The translations under genes were made by a program, and so were the position numbers. DNA of 64,000 nucleotides from Azospirillum sp. TSO35-2 (GTDB lineage: Bacteria; Pseudomonadota; Alphaproteobacteria; Azospirillales; Azospirillaceae), in assembly GCF_003116095.1 (NCBI RefSeq), contig NZ_LGRA01000008.1, positions 76,077 through 140,076 of the forward strand, written 5' to 3'. The first letter of the stretch is position 1. Every line of letters begins with the position of its first letter. The notes beneath the pieces are model-generated. The model ran no database searches and had not been told where the DNA came from. It saw only the letters and a program-made list of their open reading frames with translations. This document shows, one piece after another, positions 43,622 to 53,077 of this stretch.

Positions 43622-44311
43622 ATGCTCTCCTCAGACACGGTCCAAGGATTTCCGGCCCCGATGATGTCCAACCCCCTCCGCAGCAACACCGCGCGCACCG
43701 TTCTGCGCCGTACGCTGGAACGGCAGGACGTCGCCGCCAACCGCTACCATGACCGCCGCCTGGGGGCGGAGGTGGTGAACATCGTCGTCGGCGGCTGCGT
43801 GGTCACCGACGATCCGAACGTCGTCATCACCACCACGCTGGGGTCCTGCGTCGCCGCCTGCCTGTACGATCCGGTCGCGGAGATCGGCGGGATGAACCAT
43901 TTCCTGCTGCCCGACGCCGGGCTGGACACGGTGTCGCTGTCCTCGCGCTATGGCGCCACCGCGATGGAGCAGCTGATCAACCGGCTGCTGCGCGTCACCG
44001 GCCGGCGCGACCGGCTGCGCGCCAAGCTGTTCGGCGGGGCCAACGTCAACCTGAACACGCTGCGCACCGCCAACATCGGCCAACGCAACGTCGAGTTCGT
44101 GATGGAGTATCTGGCGACCGAAGGCATCCCGACGGTCAGTTGGGACGTCGGCGGCGCCGCCCCGCGGGCGGTGCGGTTCTTCCCCACCTCCGGACGCAGC
44201 CAGCGCCGGCTGATCGGCGACGAGTCGCTGCACGACATCGCCCGCAGCGAATCCTCCTACATGGAGCATCTGCGGAAAACGCGGATCGAAGGCGACATCG
44301 AGCTGTTCTGA
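43622..44311 (+). CDS. cheD: Chemoreceptor glutamine deamidase CheD
   Basis: A 229-residue chemotaxis adaptation enzyme that deamidates receptor glutamines. The catalytic Cys is in 'VVITTTLGSCVAACLYDP', the His in 'IGGMNHFLLPD', and 'KLFGGANV' follows. It has a longer N-terminus (about 50 residues) than Bacillus CheD. ATG 43661 is an alternative start. It is not in a che operon here, so it may serve receptors elsewhere, including perhaps the PilZ-tailed receptor in this window. Confidence 0.93.
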   Translation: MLSSDTVQGFPAPMMSNPLRSNTARTVLRRTLERQDVAANRYHDRRLGAEVVNIVVGGCVVTDDPNVVITTTLGSCVAACLYDPVAEIGGMNHFLLPDAGLDTVSLSSRYGATAMEQLINRLLRVTGRRDRLRAKLFGGANVNLNTLRTANIGQRNVEFVMEYLATEGIPTVSWDVGGAAPRAVRFFPTSGRSQRRLIGDESLHDIARSESSYMEHLRKTRIEGDIELF

Positions 44312-44381
44312 TAAGCTCGCTGTCCGGCGTCCTCCCGTCCGGCGCCCTCATCGACACGCCCTCCGTCCGCGGGAGCCCGCC

Positions 44382-45362
44382 ATGGCCGACACGCTGTTCA
44401 GGATCGCCACCTTCAACCTGGAGAATCTGGACGACGACACCGACGATCCGCCGTTCGCGGCGCGGATCGCCACCCTGCGCCCGCAGTTGGAGCGGCTGGA
44501 CGCCGACATCCTCTGCCTGCAGGAGGTCGACGCCCAGCATCCGGTGAAGAGCGAGCCGCGCGTGCTGCGGGCGCTGGGCCGTCTGCTGGAGGGCACGCGC
44601 TACCAGGACTATGCGGTGACGGCGGGCGACTCCGACTCGCCGGCCGACCGCCACAACCCGGTGATCGTCAGCCGCTGGCCGATCGCCGCGGCCCGGCTGC
44701 TGCGCCACGATCTGGTTCCGCCGGCCCGGGTGCGTCTGGCCACCGCCGACCCGCCGCAGGACGAGGCGATGGAGGTCGGCTGGGACCGCCCGGTGCTGCA
44801 CGCCGAGGTGGCGTTGCCCGGCGGGCGGCCGCTGCATGTGTTCGACCTGCATCTGCGCGCGCCGATCGCCGCCCCGGTGCCGGGGCAGAAGATCGACGCC
44901 TCGACCTGGAAGACGCCGTCGGGCTGGGCCGAGGGCTTCTACCTCGCCTCGATCAAGCGGGCGGGGCAGGCGCTGGAAACCCGGATGGCGGTCGACCGGC
45001 TGTTCGACGCCGATCCCGACGCGCTGATCGTCGTCGCCGGCGACTGCAACGCCGACCTGGAGCAGACCGCGGTGCGCATCATCCGCGCCGGCCTCGACTT
45101 CACCGGCAACCCGGAGCTGGCCGCCCGCGTGCTGGAGCCGCTGGAGCAGGCGATCGCGGAGGAGCGGCGCTACACCGTGCTGCACGCCGGCACGCCGGTC
45201 CTGCTCGACCACCTGATGGCCTCGCCCCGGCTGGCCGAACGGTTGCGCGACGTCGCCATCCACAATGAAGAATTGATGGACGAGGTCCATCATCCCGACA
45301 CGCCGTCGCCGGTCAGCTACCACGCGCCGGTCGTGGCCAGCTTCATTCTGCCGGAAGGATGA
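44382..45362 (+). CDS. Endonuclease/exonuclease/phosphatase family protein
   Basis: A 326-residue metal-dependent hydrolase of the EEP fold. Motifs are 'FRIATFNLENLDDD' (Asn), 'LDADILCLQEVDAQHPV' (Glu), 'LHVFDLHLRAP', 'LIVVAGDCNADLEQ' (GDxN) and a C-terminal His in 'SPVSYHAPVVASFIL'. There is no signal peptide, so it acts in the cytoplasm. The substrate could be DNA, RNA or a phosphorylated small molecule. It lies 70 bases after cheD without obvious functional link. Confidence 0.9.
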   Translation: MADTLFRIATFNLENLDDDTDDPPFAARIATLRPQLERLDADILCLQEVDAQHPVKSEPRVLRALGRLLEGTRYQDYAVTAGDSDSPADRHNPVIVSRWPIAAARLLRHDLVPPARVRLATADPPQDEAMEVGWDRPVLHAEVALPGGRPLHVFDLHLRAPIAAPVPGQKIDASTWKTPSGWAEGFYLASIKRAGQALETRMAVDRLFDADPDALIVVAGDCNADLEQTAVRIIRAGLDFTGNPELAARVLEPLEQAIAEERRYTVLHAGTPVLLDHLMASPRLAERLRDVAIHNEELMDEVHHPDTPSPVSYHAPVVASFILPEG

Positions 45363-45465
45363 AACCCGCTGGATTTGCCGGCGCGCATCGTGGAAAAGAA
45401 CGCTTTGGAATCTTGCGGCGCCCCGTCGAGCCGACGCTGGGCCGGGCGCCATTCGGGGAGACAGC

Positions 45466-45837
45466 ATGTTCACTGCCGCCAGCTTCCACGTCGGCGACCG
45501 CGTGACCATCCACACCGGCCAGTCCGGCCCGCAATCCATCGCCACGGTGGAGCGCTACAGCCATGACGGCCGCTGCATGATCCTGTCCGACGGCAGCGAG
45601 TGGCGCTCCGACGGCCGCCGCCAGTGGGGCTTTCGCGGCAGCTACTACAAGGGCCCGGTGGTGGAGCCGGCCCAGCCCGGCGACGAGGACCACATCGGCA
45701 AGCGCCGCGCCATCGGCGCGCTCCGCAAGTTCGCGGACAGCCTGAACATGGACACCCCCCTGTCGGCCGAGGCGCTGCGCCGGATTCTGGACGTGGTGGA
45801 GCGGGAAAAGGCGGCGCTCGGCAAGGATGGGCAGTAG
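45466..45837 (+). CDS. Hypothetical protein
   Basis: A 123-residue soluble protein. The N-terminal half ('ASFHVGDRVTIHTGQSGPQS', 'ATVERYSHDGRCMILSDGSE') looks like a small SH3/KOW-type barrel. The C-terminal half is a charged helix ('RRAIGALRKFADSLNMDTPL'). Function unknown. ATG 45466 is preceded by GGGGAGA. Confidence 0.6.
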   Translation: MFTAASFHVGDRVTIHTGQSGPQSIATVERYSHDGRCMILSDGSEWRSDGRRQWGFRGSYYKGPVVEPAQPGDEDHIGKRRAIGALRKFADSLNMDTPLSAEALRRILDVVEREKAALGKDGQ

Positions 45838-45918
45838 GGCGGAGCGGCAAGCCGCTGCCGCTCGGCAGAGGACGCGGCCGCCGCCGGCGTCTCGACCCGA
45901 CGTCTCGACCCGATGGCC

Positions 45919-46521
45919 TCAGACCGTCACCGACACCAGTCCGCCGGTCGAGGCGCCGTAGCTGCCGCCACCGGTCGCCGCCGGGGTGAAGCCGCCGCCG
46001 GTGGTGGCGGTGGATGACCCGGTCCCGGTGCCCACCCCGCTGGTGGAGCCGCCGGATGAGGTGCCCGAGTACCCGCCGGTCGCGGCGAAGGAGGTGCCCG
46101 CCACCGCCGCTGCCGCCGCCGCGGTCACTGTCGTCACGGCGTCCGTCCGGCTGCCCGACCCGGTTCCGGCACCCGCCGTCCCGGACCGGTCGTTGGCGCC
46201 GTCGCCCGATTTGGCAACGCTGTCCGACGCCAGGCGTCCGGCGGCGCGGCGGTATTCCTCGACCACCCGTCGGGAGGGGATCTGGTCCTGGGTTTCGCCG
46301 GTGTCGAAGTCGCGGAAATAGAGCACCGCGACCCGGGCGCTCTGGTCGTAACGCAGGAGCGGGCTGACATAGCCGCCGCCGGAGGATGCCTTCTCCGCCG
46401 CGCCCGCGGTCGAACCGTCGGCCGTCGAGCCGCCCGCGGCCAGCGCATCGGAGGCGGAATCGGTCGCACCGGACGAGGTCGGCCGGAACACCGTCGTGCT
46501 GGAAACGCCACGGATCTCCAT
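45919..46521 (-). CDS. FlaG-like protein with Gly/Ser/Thr-rich tail
   Basis: A 200-residue protein in three parts: a low-complexity Ser/Ala/Gly N-terminus, a central segment 'LLRYDQSARVAVLYFRDFDT' then 'GETQDQIPSRRVVEEYRRAA', and a C-terminal 90 residues of Gly/Thr/Ser/Ala. The centre fits the FlaG pattern (an acidic lead, 'V..F.D..TGE....IP...V'). FlaG affects flagellar filament length in other bacteria; here the match is by eye. It may share a transcript with the small gene 81 bases upstream. Confidence 0.6.
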   Translation of the reverse strand: MEIRGVSSTTVFRPTSSGATDSASDALAAGGSTADGSTAGAAEKASSGGGYVSPLLRYDQSARVAVLYFRDFDTGETQDQIPSRRVVEEYRRAAGRLASDSVAKSGDGANDRSGTAGAGTGSGSRTDAVTTVTAAAAAAVAGTSFAATGGYSGTSSGGSTSGVGTGTGSSTATTGGGFTPAATGGGSYGASTGGLVSVTV

Positions 46522-46602
46522 CGGTGCCTCCCGCCCTGCTCGGTTTGGCCGCCTGTGGCCCGAACCCCCGGTTCAGTCCCCCGTCGGTTCAGACGGGTCG
46601 AC

Positions 46603-46833
46603 TCAGACGGTGATGTTCAGGTTCTGCCCGCGCGTCGGCGTGGTGTTGCCGCCCGACGTGCTTTGCGTGCTGCTCTGCGCTTCCTGCTGGCGGCGCGTGC
46701 GCTCCGTCTGGTCTTCCTGCGCGCTTTCGACGGGCGAGGTGGACCGCTGCGCGGCTTCCGGACCGCTGCTGAGCGGGGTGACGTAAGGCTGCGGCTGATA
46801 GCCGCCGACTCCGCCGATGCTGCTGACGCCCAT
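46603..46833 (-). CDS. Small low-complexity hypothetical protein
   Basis: A 76-residue hydrophilic protein rich in Gln, Ser and Thr ('EDQTERTRRQQEAQSSTQST'). It begins 'MGVSSIGGVGGYQPQPYVTP' and has no signal peptide. ATG 46833 has a strong GGAGGAG at good spacing, which is the main reason to call it real. Gene order suggests a link to the FlaG-like gene downstream; function unknown. Confidence 0.55.
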   Translation of the reverse strand: MGVSSIGGVGGYQPQPYVTPLSSGPEAAQRSTSPVESAQEDQTERTRRQQEAQSSTQSTSGGNTTPTRGQNLNITV

Positions 46834-47038
46834 GGTGGCTCCTCCGGTCGCTGTCGCGACGCTTCTTCGGCAAGCCGGCCGAACCGATCCCACGTGGGTT
46901 GCCGCGGTCGCTGGAGTCCGGCTTGAACCCCCAGCTCGGCAAATTTTGCCCTATCGAAAGGGTTAGCGCCAGCGAAATCGACTCCTGGAACACCACCTGC
47001 GAAAATGTCAACGGTCAAAGCGTGGCGGCAAGCAATGA

Positions 47039-48040
47039 TCACAACTCTTTTTCTGCGGTCGTCTCCACTCCGGCAACCACCCCGCCGGACTCCGCGGGCG
47101 ACTCGGCGTTGCGCCACAGCGCCGCCTCGACCGCCAGCGTCCAGAAGCTTTCGGCCGCCTTGGTCTGGCGCGCGCGGGGGCGGACCAGCCGGATCTGCAC
47201 CGGCACGGTCCAGCGGTCGTCGCCGGCCGGCACCAGCGCGCCGCGCGCCAGATCCTCGGCAATCAGGCTTTCGGGCAGCCACGCCACCCCGCGCCCGTCG
47301 CGCGCCAGCGTGCGCAGCACCGCTGCCAAGTGGGAGGTGAAGACGGTGTCGAGCGTCGCCGGCGCCGGCTGCACCGCGCGCACCGCCTCCAGGATGCGGC
47401 CCATGCCGGATTCGCGGCTGTAGGACAGGTGCGGCAACGGCGCGTCGTCGCTGCCCGGCAGGGCGTGGCGCGGCTGCCCCGGGCTGTCCGCCCCCAGCCC
47501 GGCGCTGAACGGCGCCGTCACCGCGACGAGCCGGTCGCCGCCGACCACCACCGAGCGGAAGGATTCCGCCTCCAGCCGGCCGGCGGCGGCGGGGTGGGCG
47601 TGGCACAGCAGGAACTGCGCCTGCCCGGACAGCATCAGCCGCTCGCAGGCCTCCATGCTGTCCGACGACAGGGTGATGGCGCCCAGCCGGGCGCGGGCCT
47701 CCAGCGCGCGCAGCCAGGAGGGGAAGAAGGTCAGCGACAGCGCGTGGGTGGCGGCGAAGCGCAGGGTCGCCGCCTCCGACTGGGCGGCCAGCCGCGCCTC
47801 CTCCCGGCCCTGCAGCAGGCGGCGGACGGTTTCGTCGGCGAAGGGGCGGAAGCGGCGCCCGGCCTCGGTCAGGGTCACCGGTTGGCCACCGCGGTCGAAC
47901 AGCGGCGTGCCGGCCCAATCCTCCAGCGCGCGGATGCGGCGGCTGAAGGCCGGCTGGGTCAGGTGGCGCGCGTCGGCGGCGCGGGAGAAGTTGCCGCTGT
48001 CGACCAGCGCCAGGAAATCGTCGAGCCAGGAGAGTTCCAT
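47039..48040 (-). CDS. LysR-family transcriptional regulator
   Basis: A 333-residue regulator. The helix-turn-helix is in 'LSWLDDFLALVDSGNFSRAA' followed by 'RHLTQPAFSRRIRALEDWAG'. The effector-binding domain has 'LRFAATHALSLTFFPSWLRA' and 'PHLSYSRESGMGRILEAVRA'. It is divergent from the tartrate-dehydratase-like gene across 168 bp, the classic layout for a LysR regulator and its target, so a hydroxydicarboxylate effector is plausible. I could not fix a T-N11-A operator with confidence. Confidence 0.93.
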   Translation of the reverse strand: MELSWLDDFLALVDSGNFSRAADARHLTQPAFSRRIRALEDWAGTPLFDRGGQPVTLTEAGRRFRPFADETVRRLLQGREEARLAAQSEAATLRFAATHALSLTFFPSWLRALEARARLGAITLSSDSMEACERLMLSGQAQFLLCHAHPAAAGRLEAESFRSVVVGGDRLVAVTAPFSAGLGADSPGQPRHALPGSDDAPLPHLSYSRESGMGRILEAVRAVQPAPATLDTVFTSHLAAVLRTLARDGRGVAWLPESLIAEDLARGALVPAGDDRWTVPVQIRLVRPRARQTKAAESFWTLAVEAALWRNAESPAESGGVVAGVETTAEKEL

Positions 48041-48208
48041 TGCCCAGCTTTCATCACGTCAAGCGTCGTCATCAGGTCGCGCACCTTCGGTCTCATGGCC
48101 CATGCCGGATGCGCATCATGCGTTCCGACCTTGGCATTGGCCGTGCGGCCGCGTCCATCCCTACAGTGCCGCCACGCCACACGCCACCACGCCGCAGGAG
48201 GAGCCGCC

Positions 48209-49381
48209 ATGCGCATCGTCGAGATCCGCGAGAAGACCGCCGGCATCAAGTCCGACATCGCCAACGCCTTCATCGACTTCAGCCAGATGACCTGCAGCGT
48301 CGTCGCCGTCGTCACCGACGTGATCCGCGACGGCAAGCCGGTGATCGGCTACGGCTTCAACTCCAACGGCCGCTACGCCGCGGGCGGGCTGCTGCGCGAA
48401 CGCTTCATCCCCCGGCTGATGGGCGCGGCCCCCGACAGCCTGCTCGACGATGACGGCGGGAACCTCGACCCCTTCCGCATCTGGGCGCGGCTGATGACCA
48501 ACGAGAAGCCGGGCGGCCATGGCGAACGCTCGGTCGCCGTCGGCACCATCGACATGGCGGTGTGGGACGCCGTGGCCAAGATCGCCGGCCAGCCGCTCTA
48601 TCGCCTGCTCGCCGACCGCTACCGCGGCGGCGTCGCCGACGACAGCGTCTGGGTCTACGCCGCCGGCGGCTATTACTACCCCGGCAAGGATGTGAAGGCG
48701 CTGCAGGACGAGATGCGCAGCTACCGCGACCGCGGCTACACGGTCGTGAAGATGAAGATCGGCGGCGCCCCGCTGGACGAGGATCGGCGCCGCATCGACG
48801 CGGTGCTGGAGGTGGTCGGGTCGGGTGCGAACCTCTGCGTCGACGCCAACGGCCGCTTCGACCTGAAGACCGCCGTCGCCTACGCCGAGGCGCTGAAGCC
48901 CTACGGCCTGTTCTGGTACGAGGAGGCCGGCGACCCGCTGGACTACGCGCTGCAGGCCGAACTGGCGACGCATTACGACCGGCCGATGGCGACCGGCGAG
49001 AACCTGTTCTCGCACCAGGACGCCCGCAACCTGATCCGCCACGGCGGCATGCGGCCCGACCGCGACTGGCTGCAGTTCGACTGCGCGCTGAGCTATGGCC
49101 TGGTCGAGTACATGCGCACGCTCGACATGCTGGCGGAGAACGGCTGGTCCAGCCGGCGCGTCGTGCCGCATGGCGGGCACCAGATGTCGCTGAACATCGC
49201 CGCCGGCCTGCATCTGGGCGGCAACGAGTCCTACCCCGACGTCTTCAAGCCCTTCTGCGGCTTCGCCGACGGCATCGCGGTGGAGGACGGCCGCGTCCGC
49301 CTGCCCGACCTGCCCGGCATCGGCTTCGAAGCCAAGTCGGAGCTGTTCGCGACCATGAGCGGGCTGCTGGAAACCCGATAA
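48209..49381 (+). CDS. tarD: D-tartrate dehydratase-like enolase superfamily enzyme
   Basis: A 390-residue enzyme of the mandelate racemase/muconate lactonizing group. It closely resembles my recollection of Bradyrhizobium D(-)-tartrate dehydratase: 'VTDVIRDGKPVIGYGFNSNG', 'NEKPGGHGERSVAVGTIDMA', 'VYAAGGYYYPGKD', the catalytic Lys in 'TVVKMKIGGAP', metal ligands in 'LCVDANGRF', 'FWYEEAGDPLDY' and 'MATGENLFSHQDARN', and the catalytic His in 'VVPHGGHQMSLN'. It would convert D-tartrate to oxaloacetate and water. ATG 48209 follows CAGGAGGAG. A divergent LysR gene probably regulates it. No tartrate transporter is adjacent. Confidence 0.88.
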   Translation: MRIVEIREKTAGIKSDIANAFIDFSQMTCSVVAVVTDVIRDGKPVIGYGFNSNGRYAAGGLLRERFIPRLMGAAPDSLLDDDGGNLDPFRIWARLMTNEKPGGHGERSVAVGTIDMAVWDAVAKIAGQPLYRLLADRYRGGVADDSVWVYAAGGYYYPGKDVKALQDEMRSYRDRGYTVVKMKIGGAPLDEDRRRIDAVLEVVGSGANLCVDANGRFDLKTAVAYAEALKPYGLFWYEEAGDPLDYALQAELATHYDRPMATGENLFSHQDARNLIRHGGMRPDRDWLQFDCALSYGLVEYMRTLDMLAENGWSSRRVVPHGGHQMSLNIAAGLHLGGNESYPDVFKPFCGFADGIAVEDGRVRLPDLPGIGFEAKSELFATMSGLLETR

Positions 49382-49489
49382 ACCGGGTCGGGTATGAATG
49401 CTCCACCTGTTCCGATGGCAGAGCGTATGACGGGCCATTGACCCAGCGCGGCGCTGTGCCAATCTAAGGCTGGTCGCAACGTTTCAGAA

Positions 49490-49500
49490 AGGAGGTGATC
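49490..49500 (+). promoter_or_regulatory. Perfect Shine-Dalgarno site of the 58-residue gene
   Basis: AAGGAGGTGAT matches the 16S rRNA tail over its full length and ends two bases before ATG 49503. So strong a site implies heavy translation of the small gene, or tight ribosome holding because the spacing is short. Confidence 0.75.
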
Positions 49501-49502
49501 CA

Positions 49503-49679
49503 ATGTCTCATGGAGCCAGTCCGGTCGTCGCCGCATTGTTCGGTCTCGCCGCTCTCCTGACGGCGGGGATCGCCAACGCGGACTGTTCGTCCAACCACAG
49601 CGCGAGCGCTTCGCCGCCGCCGGCCTCCGACACCGTCGGATCCGCCGGCACCCCGGCACCGAGCAGCACGCGCGGCTGA
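49503..49679 (+). CDS. Small secreted protein, 58 residues
   Basis: A short gene easily missed by length cut-offs. It encodes a signal peptide ('SPVVAALFGLAALLTAGIAN', cleavage likely after 'ANA') and a mature tail of about 33 residues rich in Ser, Pro and Ala with one Cys ('DCSSNHSASASPPPASDTVG'). Support comes from the perfect Shine-Dalgarno site and the strong terminator 24 bases after the stop. It is not a lipoprotein by motif. Function unknown; abundant expression is likely. Confidence 0.72.
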   Translation: MSHGASPVVAALFGLAALLTAGIANADCSSNHSASASPPPASDTVGSAGTPAPSSTRG

Positions 49680-49702
49680 CGACCGGTACCGTCCATGCCT
49701 GG

Positions 49703-49743
49703 AACGGGCCGCCCCTTGCAAAGGGGGCGGCCCGTTTCGTTTT
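49703..49743 (+). terminator. Strong intrinsic terminator
   Basis: AACGGGCCGCCCC and GGGGCGGCCCGTT form a perfect 13-bp stem around an 8-base loop, followed by TCGTTTTGT. It closes the transcript of the small secreted protein. Confidence 0.88.
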
Positions 49744-49976
49744 GTCCGGTTTTCAAAAAAACCCTATTGGTCCGAAGGGTAATTTATGAGCAATGCATAT
49801 CCTGGTGTGAGCAGGCTGTTTTTATGTTGCGGTGGTTGGAAAGAAAGATAGCGGAGTCCTGTAACTTTTCTGTTTATTTCTACAATACGGAAATCCCTTA
49901 CTGTCGAACCTTGTAGATAGAATTTTAGGGAATGCGTGATTACCCTCCGCCGGACTGACATTCGAGGGAGGGCATC

Positions 49977-50543
49977 ATGAAGGATTTGACGACGCACCAG
50001 TCCGCCGGGCACGGCGATGAGTGCTGCCACGCCCCGCACAACTCGCGCCGCGGCTTTCTGAAGCTGGCGACGCTGGGGGCCGGCGTGACGCTGATGACGC
50101 CGATGCTGGTGCGGCCGGCGCAGGCGGGCGGCGTCGACACGCTGCTGTTGACCTGCATGGATTACCGGCTGATGGCTCACGTCGCCGAATACATGAACGG
50201 GCGCAATCTGAAGGAAAAATACGACCACATCGTTCTGGCCGGCGCCAGCCTGGGCGCGCTGAACGACAAGAAGCCGTCCTGGGGCGAAGCCTTCTGGGAC
50301 GAGGTCGAGATCGCCCGCGACCTGCACCACATCAAGCGGCTGATCGTCATCGATCACCGCGACTGCGGCGCCTACAAGGCCTTCCTCAACCTGGATCTGG
50401 CCAGCGACGTCCCGCGGGAAACCGAAGTCCATGGCCAGTACCTGACCAAGCTGAAGGCGATGGCCAAGGAACGCCACCCCGAGCTGGAGGTCGAACTGCT
50501 GCTGATGAAGCTCGACGGCCAGGTCGAGACGCTGGCGGCGTAA
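49977..50543 (+). CDS. Tat-exported carbonic-anhydrase-like protein
   Basis: A 188-residue protein. The N-terminus has a twin-arginine signal, 'HNSRRGFLKLATLGAGVTLM', ending near 'RPAQAGGV'. The mature domain has the beta-carbonic anhydrase zinc pattern: 'LLTCMDYRL' (C60, D62, R64) and 'VIDHRDCGAY' (H127, C130). It is shorter than most beta enzymes and keeps only the core. It would hydrate CO2 in the periplasm if active. The 230-bp region before it (49745-49976) is markedly AT-rich, so it holds the promoter. Two Cys-His pairs before the signal ('DECCHAPH') are unusual. Confidence 0.82.
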   Translation: MKDLTTHQSAGHGDECCHAPHNSRRGFLKLATLGAGVTLMTPMLVRPAQAGGVDTLLLTCMDYRLMAHVAEYMNGRNLKEKYDHIVLAGASLGALNDKKPSWGEAFWDEVEIARDLHHIKRLIVIDHRDCGAYKAFLNLDLASDVPRETEVHGQYLTKLKAMAKERHPELEVELLLMKLDGQVETLAA

Positions 50544-50587
50544 GCGAAAGCACCCTCTCCCGCCCCGGGAGGGGGTGCTTGTTTCGC
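50544..50587. terminator. Bidirectional hairpin between convergent genes
   Basis: AAGCACCC plus CTCCCG pair with CGGGAG plus GGGTGCTT around CCC, flanked by GCGAAA and TTTCGC. It lies directly between the carbonic-anhydrase-like stop and the nadC stop and can serve both strands. Confidence 0.8.
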
Positions 50588-50588
50588 C

Positions 50589-51422
50589 TCACATATCCAG
50601 CCCCAGATCCAGGTTCGGCGCGCTGTGGGTCAGCCAGCCGCAGGAGATCATGTCGACGCCGGTGTCCGCGATGGCGCGCACCGTCGCCAGCGTGACGTTG
50701 CCCGACGCCTCGGTCAACAGGCGGCCGTCGACCATCCGCACGGCGCGGCGCAGCGTGTCGGGGTCCATGTTGTCGAGCAGCACGACGTCGACCGGCAGGC
50801 CCAGCAGCTCGTCGAGCTGATCCAGCGTGTCGACCTCCACCTCCACCTTCACCATGTGGCCGATGGCGGCGCGGACGCGCTCGACCGCCGGACGAACGCC
50901 GCCGGCGACCGCGATGTGGTTGTCCTTGATCAGCACCGCGTCATCCAGCCCGAAGCGGTGGTTGAAGCCGCCGCCGAGCCTCACCGCGTGCTTTTCCAGC
51001 ACACGCAGGCCGGGGGTGGTCTTGCGGGTGCAGACGATGCGGGCATTGGTGCCCTCCACCTCCCGCACCAGGGAACGGGTCGCGGTGGCGATGCCGGACA
51101 GCCGGCCCATCAGGTTCAGCGCGGTGCGCTCCGCCGTCAGCAGGGCGCGGGCCTTGCCGGTCAGGCTGGCGATGGTGCCGCCCGGCGCCACGTCGCTGCC
51201 GTCCTCGCGCTCCACCGTGACCGACACGGCGGGGTCGAGCAGGCGGAAGGCGATCAGCGCCGCCTCCAGCCCGGCGACGCGGCCGTCCTTGCGGGTAGCG
51301 ATGCGGGCGGTCGCCACCGCGTCGGCCGGGATGATGCTGTCGGTGGTGATGTCGCCGGCCCGGCCGAGATCCTCCGCCAGGGCGGCGCGGACGATGGGCT
51401 CGACGGTCAGAGGATGCAGCAT
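50589..51422 (-). CDS. nadC: Nicotinate-nucleotide pyrophosphorylase (carboxylating)
   Basis: A 277-residue quinolinate phosphoribosyltransferase, third step of de novo NAD synthesis. Motifs are '[20 protein letters not shown]', '[19 protein letters not shown]', '[20 protein letters not shown]', '[20 protein letters not shown]' and '[20 protein letters not shown]'. The start overlaps the end of nadB by 16 bases, so the two are co-translated. The gene ends at a bidirectional terminator. Confidence 0.96.
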   Translation of the reverse strand: MLHPLTVEPIVRAALAEDLGRAGDITTDSIIPADAVATARIATRKDGRVAGLEAALIAFRLLDPAVSVTVEREDGSDVAPGGTIASLTGKARALLTAERTALNLMGRLSGIATATRSLVREVEGTNARIVCTRKTTPGLRVLEKHAVRLGGGFNHRFGLDDAVLIKDNHIAVAGGVRPAVERVRAAIGHMVKVEVEVDTLDQLDELLGLPVDVVLLDNMDPDTLRRAVRMVDGRLLTEASGNVTLATVRAIADTGVDMISCGWLTHSAPNLDLGLDM

Positions 51423-53059
51423 GCGGCGTCTCCGGGCAGGGGGCCGGCGGTGCCGGCCAGATCGCTGAGGGTCAGGACCCGGCGGTCGGCGTCGCGGCCG
51501 AAGGCGGGGTCGGGCAAGGGATGGTCGCTGCGGCAATGGGCGCCGCGGCTCTCGTTGCGGGACAGCGCGGCGTGGACGACCAGCCGGCCGACCAGCAGCC
51601 GGTTGCGCGCCTCGCCCCACCGCCGCACCAGCGACGGCGGCGCTTCCGCGGCGTCCCCATCCTCGCCGCGCAGCGTGTCGAGCGCCGCCGCCAGCCGGTC
51701 GAGCTTGCGCCGGGCGGCGCGCAGCCCCAGCCCGTCGCGGACCAGCCCGGCGCCCTCGTACAGCGCGGCGCGCGCTGCCGCCCCGATGGCGTCGAGCAGC
51801 GCGTCGCCGACGTCGGCCGCCACGGCGGGCGGGTCGGGCAGGGCGAAGGGCGGCAGCGGCGCCAGCGGCCGTTCCGCCACGTCGCGGGCGACGCGGGCGC
51901 CGAACACCAGCGCCTCCAGCAAGGAGTTGCTGGCCAGCCGGTTGGCGCCGTGGACGCCGGTGCAGGCGACCTCGCCGCAGGCCCACAGGCCGTCCAGGCT
52001 GGTGCGGCCGTCGGCGTCGGTGACCACCCCGCCCATGTGGTAATGCGCGGCGGGCGCCACCGGCATCGGCGCGGCGAATGGATCCAGCCCATGCGCGGCG
52101 CACAGCGCCAGCACGGTGGGAAAGCCGCCGGGCTTGGCGGCGAGCGCCGGGCGCAGGTCGAGGAACACCGGCTCCCCCGCCGCGACGCGCCGGCCGATGG
52201 CGCGGGCGACGACGTCGCGCGGCGCCAGCTCGGCCAGCGGGTGCTCGTCCGGCATGAAGCGCCGGCCGGCGCGGTCGAGCAGGACGGCGCCGGCCCCGCG
52301 CAACGCCTCGGTCAGCAACGGCACCGGGTCGGCGTCGACGTTCAGCGCCGTCGGGTGGAACTGCACGAACTCCAGGTCGGCCAGCCGGGCGCCGGCCCGC
52401 GCGGCGATGGCCAGCCCGTCGCCGGTCGCCTCCGCCGGGTTGGTGGTGCGGGCGAAGGCGGCGCCGATGCCGCCGGTCGCCAGGATCACCCGCGGCGCCC
52501 GGTGCAGCACCCAGCCCTCCGGATGGCAGGCCAGCAGGCCGCAGACCCGGCCATTCCGCATCGCGAGATCGACGGCGAAGGCGTCGGTCTCCACCCGGAC
52601 CGACGGGGTGGCGCGCAGCCTTGCGGCCAGCGCCGTCACCAGCGTCCGCCCGGTGGCGTCGCCGCCGGCGTGGACGATGCGCGCGGCACCATGCGCCGCC
52701 TCGCGGCCCAGCAGCGGCGCGCCGTCGGGCGCCCGGTCGAAAGGCAGCCCGTCGGCCAGCATTGCCCGCACCGCCGCGGCGCCGTCGCGGGTCAGCAGGT
52801 CGGCCATCGCCGCGTCGACCAGCCCGGCCCCGGCCGCCACCGTGTCGGCGGCGTGGTCCTCCGGCCGGTCGCCGGGACCGATGGCGGCGGCGATGCCGCC
52901 CTGGGCGTGGGCGCTGGAGCCGCCGGGCAGGTCGGCGGTCTTGGTGATGAGGGTGACGGCCCGCGGCGCCAGCCGCAGCGCCGCGGTCATCCCGGCCAGG
53001 CCGGACCCGACGACGATCACGTCGGCGTCGCGGACATCGTAAGGCGTGCTGGAGATCAT
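51407..53059 (-). CDS. nadB: L-aspartate oxidase
   Basis: A 550-residue FAD enzyme that oxidises L-aspartate to iminoaspartate for quinolinate synthesis. The FAD site is '[20 protein letters not shown]', followed by '[19 protein letters not shown]', '[12 protein letters not shown]', '[20 protein letters not shown]' and '[20 protein letters not shown]'. The C-terminal helical domain is shorter than in Escherichia coli. It is the middle gene of nadA-nadB-nadC. The 54-base gap to nadA holds a GC hairpin. Confidence 0.96.
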   Translation of the reverse strand: MISSTPYDVRDADVIVVGSGLAGMTAALRLAPRAVTLITKTADLPGGSSAHAQGGIAAAIGPGDRPEDHAADTVAAGAGLVDAAMADLLTRDGAAAVRAMLADGLPFDRAPDGAPLLGREAAHGAARIVHAGGDATGRTLVTALAARLRATPSVRVETDAFAVDLAMRNGRVCGLLACHPEGWVLHRAPRVILATGGIGAAFARTTNPAEATGDGLAIAARAGARLADLEFVQFHPTALNVDADPVPLLTEALRGAGAVLLDRAGRRFMPDEHPLAELAPRDVVARAIGRRVAAGEPVFLDLRPALAAKPGGFPTVLALCAAHGLDPFAAPMPVAPAAHYHMGGVVTDADGRTSLDGLWACGEVACTGVHGANRLASNSLLEALVFGARVARDVAERPLAPLPPFALPDPPAVAADVGDALLDAIGAAARAALYEGAGLVRDGLGLRAARRKLDRLAAALDTLRGEDGDAAEAPPSLVRRWGEARNRLLVGRLVVHAALSRNESRGAHCRSDHPLPDPAFGRDADRRVLTLSDLAGTAGPLPGDAACCIL

Positions 53060-53077
53060 GGGGGAACTCCTGACTCT

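Noticed and set aside
49496..49501. TGATCC that could be an RpoE -35 box
   Set aside because: It is part of the Shine-Dalgarno site of the small secreted protein, and no CGTA follows after 16 bases.
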